Shown here one piece after another: positions 60,576 to 64,000 of a DNA stretch of 64,000 nt (positions are counted from its first letter, which is position 1; every line of letters starts with the position of its first letter). The notes beneath the pieces are model-generated. The model had not been told where the DNA came from. It made no database searches and worked only from the letters and a program-made list of their open reading frames with translations. Source of the DNA: Deinococcus sp. KNUC1210 (GTDB lineage: Bacteria > Deinococcota > Deinococci > Deinococcales > Deinococcaceae); the NCBI RefSeq assembly GCF_022344005.1, contig NZ_CP092192.1:124001-188000 (forward strand), read 5' to 3'. The position numbers and the translations under genes were made by a program.

Positions 60576-62249
60576 TTACTTGGGCTTGACGTTCAGGTAC
60601 ATCAGCCGTGCGCCGCTGGTGTCGTCCGGCGAGGCGTCGTTGTACGGGTTGGCTGCACTCGGGAACCCGGTAAAGCGGCTGGTATTGAAGAGGGCGAACT
60701 GCGTGCGGTCCGTCAGGGGTACCCAGGGCATGTCCTTGAGCACGGTGGTGATGATGGTGCTCATGGCCTTCTTCTGGATGGCGGCGTCACTGGTGGTGCT
60801 GAAGCTCTTGAGAGCCGCCGTGATCGCCGGATTGGTGTAGCGCGACAGGTTGCTGGGCGCGGTCTTGCCCACCGGAGCGCTGAAATCGGGGCTGAACGCC
60901 GCGTTGAAGGTGTAGTACGGGCTGGAGCCGTTGCCCCATCCCCAGCTGATGCCCATGTCGTAGCTGCCGGTCTGGAGGCCGCCGGAGTAGCTGCCCCACG
61001 CCTGCTGATCGATGCTGGTGTTGATGCCGACTTTCTTCAGGTTGTCGCCCACGACCTGCGCCATGGTGATGAAGTCGGTCCAGCCCGCGCCCACCAGGAT
61101 CTTGTAGGTCGGCAGCGGAGAGCCGTCTTTGCCCAGGCGCACGCCCTGCGCGTTCTTCTTGTACCCGGCGGCGGTCAGCGCGGCATCGGCAGCGGCGGGA
61201 TCGAAGGTCGGCAGCGAGGCCTTGGCACTGGCGGGCAGCCAGTCGGCCTGCTGGGTGGGGAAGATCGAGCTGGGGCTGGCGGCTGGCACCGCACCCGCGT
61301 AGGCTTTCAGGGCCACGTCTTTGGTGTTGATGGCCTGAGCCACGGCGCGGCGGAAGGCCGGATCGTTGAACGGAGCCTTGACGGTGTTGAAATACAGGAA
61401 ATTGATGTTGTTGGTGGGCCACCAGTAGGTGTTGTTCGGCCCCTTGGCAGCGTAGCCCTTGGGGTCGGAAATGCCCACGTAGCCGTAATCCACGTCGCCG
61501 CTCAGCAGTTTGAGCAGGGCGGCGTCGTTGCTGCTGGTGCTGACCCACACCACCGCGTCCACGTAGGGCTGGCCCTTCATCCAGTAATTCGGATTCTTGA
61601 GCACCCGGATGGCCTGCTGGCTGGAACTGTCGAAGATAAACGGCCCGGTAGCGACCGGCTTGGGATTGGTGAAGGTCGCCGGGTCCTTGACGTCCTTCCA
61701 CAGGTGCTGCGGCACGATGGGCGTATTCGAGATGTACTGGAAGACGGGCGTGTTCGGGGCGCTGAAGCTGAAGACCAGTGTGGTCGGGTTGGGCGCGGTG
61801 ACACTGGTCAGGCCGCTCTTCCACAGGCCGGAGGTGTCGAGCGCCGGGTACTGCTTCAGGTAATTGAAGGTGAACGCTGCGTCCGACGCATTGAATGCCT
61901 GTCCGTCGGTCCACTTCACGCCGCTGCGGGTGGTGACGGTCAGGGTCTTGCTGTCCTTGCTCCAGGTGTACTTGGTGCCCAGCACCGGCACCACCTTGCC
62001 GTTCAGACTGTTGACGAAGAACAGCGTTTCGTAGATGGCCGAGTTGGTGGGCAGCAGGTGCTGACTGCCGGGCGAGAACGGATTGAGGTTCTGAGCGCCC
62101 CACTGGTCACTTCGAACGACCGTGAACGTGGTCTTGGGGCTCTGGGCGGAGGCAGTTCCGACGAGGCCCGCGCCCCCGAGTGCCGCCGTGAGCAGTAAAG
62201 AAACCCGGACAATCCCGCTGAACCTGCTGCTGTTACCGTTCGCATTCAT
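60576..62249 (-). CDS. ABC transporter substrate-binding protein, family 5 (oligopeptide/oligosaccharide type)
   Basis: Exported binding protein of 557 residues. The signal peptide is MNANGNSSRFSGIVRVSLLL followed by an AGLVGTASAQ cleavage region. Family 5 blocks include SAIYETLFFVNSLNGKVVPVLGTKYTW, SGVKWTDGQAFNASDAAFTF, TNNINFLYFNTVKAPFNDPAFRRAVAQAIN and DMGISWGWGNGSSPYYTF. Family 5 includes peptide binders and cello-, manno- and chito-oligosaccharide binders. GGAGGAG lies 6 nt before the ATG. With GH4, NagB and a kinase downstream, a short amino-sugar oligosaccharide is the best guess. Confidence 0.93.
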   Translation of the reverse strand: MNANGNSSRFSGIVRVSLLLTAALGGAGLVGTASAQSPKTTFTVVRSDQWGAQNLNPFSPGSQHLLPTNSAIYETLFFVNSLNGKVVPVLGTKYTWSKDSKTLTVTTRSGVKWTDGQAFNASDAAFTFNYLKQYPALDTSGLWKSGLTSVTAPNPTTLVFSFSAPNTPVFQYISNTPIVPQHLWKDVKDPATFTNPKPVATGPFIFDSSSQQAIRVLKNPNYWMKGQPYVDAVVWVSTSSNDAALLKLLSGDVDYGYVGISDPKGYAAKGPNNTYWWPTNNINFLYFNTVKAPFNDPAFRRAVAQAINTKDVALKAYAGAVPAASPSSIFPTQQADWLPASAKASLPTFDPAAADAALTAAGYKKNAQGVRLGKDGSPLPTYKILVGAGWTDFITMAQVVGDNLKKVGINTSIDQQAWGSYSGGLQTGSYDMGISWGWGNGSSPYYTFNAAFSPDFSAPVGKTAPSNLSRYTNPAITAALKSFSTTSDAAIQKKAMSTIITTVLKDMPWVPLTDRTQFALFNTSRFTGFPSAANPYNDASPDDTSGARLMYLNVKPK

Positions 62250-62368
62250 AGTTGACTCCTCCACTGGAAAGAGATGAGGCTGAACTGACCTGCTGGAACC
62301 CACTGGGCTGTCCAACGAACGCCGCGCTGTCTGAAGCTGCCGGTCGAGCCTGCACCGGGAACGGGTCT

Positions 62369-63376
62369 TCACGAGGAGGGTGGACCGGTCGATTCGCGGG
62401 CCACCAGTTCTGGCGAGAAGATGACCGGTTCGGTGGGCCGCCCACGGATAAAATTCAGGCTCAACTGGGCGGCGGCGGCCCCCATCAGGTAGCCGGGCTG
62501 CCGAATACTCGTCAGGCGCGGATACAGCAGGGAAGCGATGGCCGCGTCGTCGAAGCCCACCACCGCCACCTGCCCCGGTACCTGCACTCCGCGCATATGC
62601 AGCGCCCGCATCAAGCCCGCCGCCATCAGGTCGCCTGCTGCGAACACGGCGTCGAGCGGTCCGTCGAGCAGCGCCGCTCCCGCCTGCATTCCCGACTCCT
62701 CCGAATAGTCGCCCTCGAAGCGGCGGTAGCCGAAGCCCGCGTCCCGCAGCACCTCCCCGAAGCCCCGTTCGCGGTCGGCACTCTCGCGGCCCCGGGCACC
62801 CACATAGGCGAAGTGCCGGTGGTCGTTTCGCAGCAGTTCCAGCGCGGCCAGCCGCCCCCCTTCCTCGTTGTCGAGTTCGACCCGGCAGGGCAGCCCCGGC
62901 GGTTCGGGCGTCACGTGCACCCAGCCCGACTGGCGCTGAGTGGGCAGGGCCAGCCCCACCATCGAATTGATGACGATTCCGCCATCGACCGCGTGTCGCA
63001 GGATGTTCTGCGCTGCTTTCACCTCGGTAGCGGCGGCGTCGTGGCTGCTCGCTAGCAGCACGCTCATGCCCTGCCTGCCCAGCACGTCCTCGATGCCGTG
63101 AATCATCGCGCCGTACAGCGGAAACGACACGTTCGGCACGATCAGCCCGATCAGATAACTGCGCCCGCGCACCAGATTTCGCCCCAGCGGACTCGGTTCG
63201 TAGCCGAGCGAACTCGCCAGCGCCACGACGCGTTCCCGCGTATCGCTGCTCACCGCTTCGGCGTCGTTGAAGACCCGCGAGACCGTGGCAATCGACACAC
63301 CGGCCTGCCGCGCCACTTCGCGGATGCCTGCGCCACGCAGGGCAGGTTTTTGAGACGGCGCTTCGGTATCTGTCAC
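62369..63376 (-). CDS. LacI family transcriptional regulator
   Basis: Repressor of 335 residues. The HTH and hinge are typical (GIREVARQAGVSIATVSRVFND, then SSDTRERVVALASSLGYEPS). The periplasmic-binding-type effector domain follows (YLIGLIVPNVSFPLYGAMIHGIEDVLGRQG ... DAVFAAGDLMAAGLMRAL ... VAVVGFDD). GTG at 63376 is the start because GAGGT lies 6 nt upstream. It is first in the operon; the promoter and operator upstream (63456-63511) suggest autoregulation of the whole set. The inducer is probably a breakdown product of the transported sugar. Confidence 0.94.
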   Translation of the reverse strand: MTDTEAPSQKPALRGAGIREVARQAGVSIATVSRVFNDAEAVSSDTRERVVALASSLGYEPSPLGRNLVRGRSYLIGLIVPNVSFPLYGAMIHGIEDVLGRQGMSVLLASSHDAAATEVKAAQNILRHAVDGGIVINSMVGLALPTQRQSGWVHVTPEPPGLPCRVELDNEEGGRLAALELLRNDHRHFAYVGARGRESADRERGFGEVLRDAGFGYRRFEGDYSEESGMQAGAALLDGPLDAVFAAGDLMAAGLMRALHMRGVQVPGQVAVVGFDDAAIASLLYPRLTSIRQPGYLMGAAAAQLSLNFIRGRPTEPVIFSPELVARESTGPPSS

Positions 63377-63455
63377 GGCTCGACCTCATGGGCACAGCAG
63401 GACTACGGGCGGCAAACGACCTGTGAGACGCGGCGCACCGATGAGGCCGGGCCGC

Positions 63456-63511
63456 TGTAAACGTTACATCTGGGTATTGCAGAGACTAGAACGCACAGAC
63501 GGCAAAGTCAA
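63456..63511 (-). promoter_or_regulatory. Promoter and LacI-type operator of the sugar operon
   Basis: On the minus strand TTGACT (63511-63506) and TAGTCT (63488-63483) are exactly 17 nt apart, a near-consensus promoter. The operator-like TGTAACGTTTACA (63468-63456), with inverted arms TGTAA and TTACA, starts 14 nt past the -10, covering about +8 to +20. Its centre CGTTTAC matches the common LacI-family core. Confidence 0.75.
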
Positions 63512-63629
63512 GCAGGAGCGCGAGTACATAATCCGGGCCACAGAACATATGAAAACGCGGCTCCGTCTCTCTCATGCATTCACTGCCTGTTTTTTCGGGC
63601 CACACAGAATCTATTGCCCGCCTCAGGTC

Positions 63630-63672
63630 TTGACGGCGAGCCGAAAATTAAAGATGCTGAAGCATGCTTCAG
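63630..63672 (+). promoter_or_regulatory. Promoter-like sequence with 16-bp palindrome
   Basis: TTGACG (63630-63635) is followed at 17 nt by GATGCT. The perfect palindrome CTGAAGCATGCTTCAG (63657-63672) overlaps the -10 and start site, as an operator would. It precedes a short open frame on the plus strand. The promoter strength is uncertain. Confidence 0.4.
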
Positions 63673-63740
63673 GCGTTTCTCATCCGGCTCCTTCCTGGCA
63701 GCAGGCGAGGCGCACACCTGCTCTGTGGCAGGCACAGCCG

Positions 63741-63965
63741 ATGACGCCCTCTCTGGGAGCTGAGCACATCGAGCGCGTCATCCCGGCGGGCCGAGAGCGG
63801 GTGGTCATCGACCTGTTCAGGGGAGCCGGGCCTCTGAGCTGCGGCCTCCTGATTCACGATTTCGAGCAGACGTACCGGATAGAGCGAATTCTGGTCTGCG
63901 AAACACCGTACTGCGGTGCTCGGGTCGCGGCTACAGCGCTGCCACCCGAGCCGGAAGAAGCCTGA
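63741..63965 (+). CDS. Small hypothetical protein, 74 residues
   Basis: I do not recognise a family. The sequence (IERVIPAGRERVVIDLFRGAG ... YRIERILVCETPYCGARV) has a mix of charged and hydrophobic residues and two cysteines near the end (VCETPYCG). There is no Shine-Dalgarno directly before the ATG. The palindrome-bearing promoter 70 bp upstream is the main sign that it is a gene. An upstream in-frame ATG exists but would cover the lacI operator region. Low certainty. Confidence 0.35.
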   Translation: MTPSLGAEHIERVIPAGRERVVIDLFRGAGPLSCGLLIHDFEQTYRIERILVCETPYCGARVAATALPPEPEEA

Positions 63966-64000
63966 TAAGCCGCTATTTCTCGTTCAGATCGGCCTCGGCA

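Noticed and set aside
62250..63376. N-terminal extension of oppA through its open upstream frame
   Set aside because: The region is occupied by lacI in another frame, and a strong Shine-Dalgarno plus signal peptide fix the oppA start at 62249.
63973..64000. 3' end of a minus-strand gene at the right edge (...AEADLNEK then stop)
   Set aside because: Only nine codons are visible, too few to support a gene.

Overview
The window is a stretch of bacterial chromosome that looks like Deinococcus. The base composition is high-GC, and the gene set fits: an NAD-dependent DNA ligase, a Ter-type PRTase/HAD/StiP/HpcH cluster, DUF47-Pit, a class of PPK2 known from Deinococcus, and very large GAF-rich histidine kinases. 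Several starts also have a -10-like hexamer about six bases before the ATG, the leaderless-mRNA arrangement known from this genus. The species assignment is inference. I found no rRNA, tRNA, CRISPR array, insertion sequence or prophage.

Layout. 1-3.9 kb (minus): a tellurite/stress-associated biosynthetic operon of PRTase-TRSP, HAD phosphatase, StiP-like protein (frameshifted) and HpcH/HpaI lyase, running off the left edge. 4-11.3 kb: luciferase-like monooxygenase, DUF892 ferritin-like protein, MerR regulator, transaldolase, PadR with a permease-prefix membrane protein, alpha/beta hydrolase and a PPOX-fold stress protein. 11.3-26 kb: CASTOR/POLLUX-like channel, a giant five-GAF histidine kinase carrying two compensating frameshifts, SPFH/NfeD pair, TIGR00266 protein, ROK kinase facing nanE, a secreted propeller-like repeat protein (frameshifted) and a second giant GAF kinase. 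26-35 kb: MocR regulator facing a BenE-type transporter, DUF47-Pit phosphate uptake, a glycine-zipper protein, HTH protein, GAF-GGDEF protein (frameshifted) and PPK2. 35-47 kb: Gfo/Idh oxidoreductase, GH3 glycosidase, nitroreductase, LuxR regulator with a cytosolic HtrA-like protease, branched-chain amino-acid binding protein, SGNH hydrolase, cytochrome c with a huge linker, SnoaL protein and HisJ-type PHP phosphatase. 47-53 kb: ligA, an OmpR/histidine-kinase pair (kinase frameshifted twice), tyrosine recombinase and MOSC protein.

53.3-63.5 kb (minus) is the most coherent system: LacI regulator, family-5 binding protein, OppB permease, a fused OppC permease plus OppD ATPase, OppF ATPase, GH4 glycosidase, NagB-like deaminase and BadF-type amino-sugar kinase. 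A good promoter with a LacI-type operator precedes lacI. Both long intergenic gaps in this operon hold stem-loops; one is a perfect 27-bp inverted repeat made of 7-mers beside a G-quadruplex-prone run. I infer import and breakdown of an amino-sugar disaccharide by ABC transport rather than a PTS.

A caution applies throughout. Eight single-base indels, mostly in G/C runs, break six otherwise well-conserved genes. Each reconstructed length closes in frame, so assembly errors are more likely than real decay.
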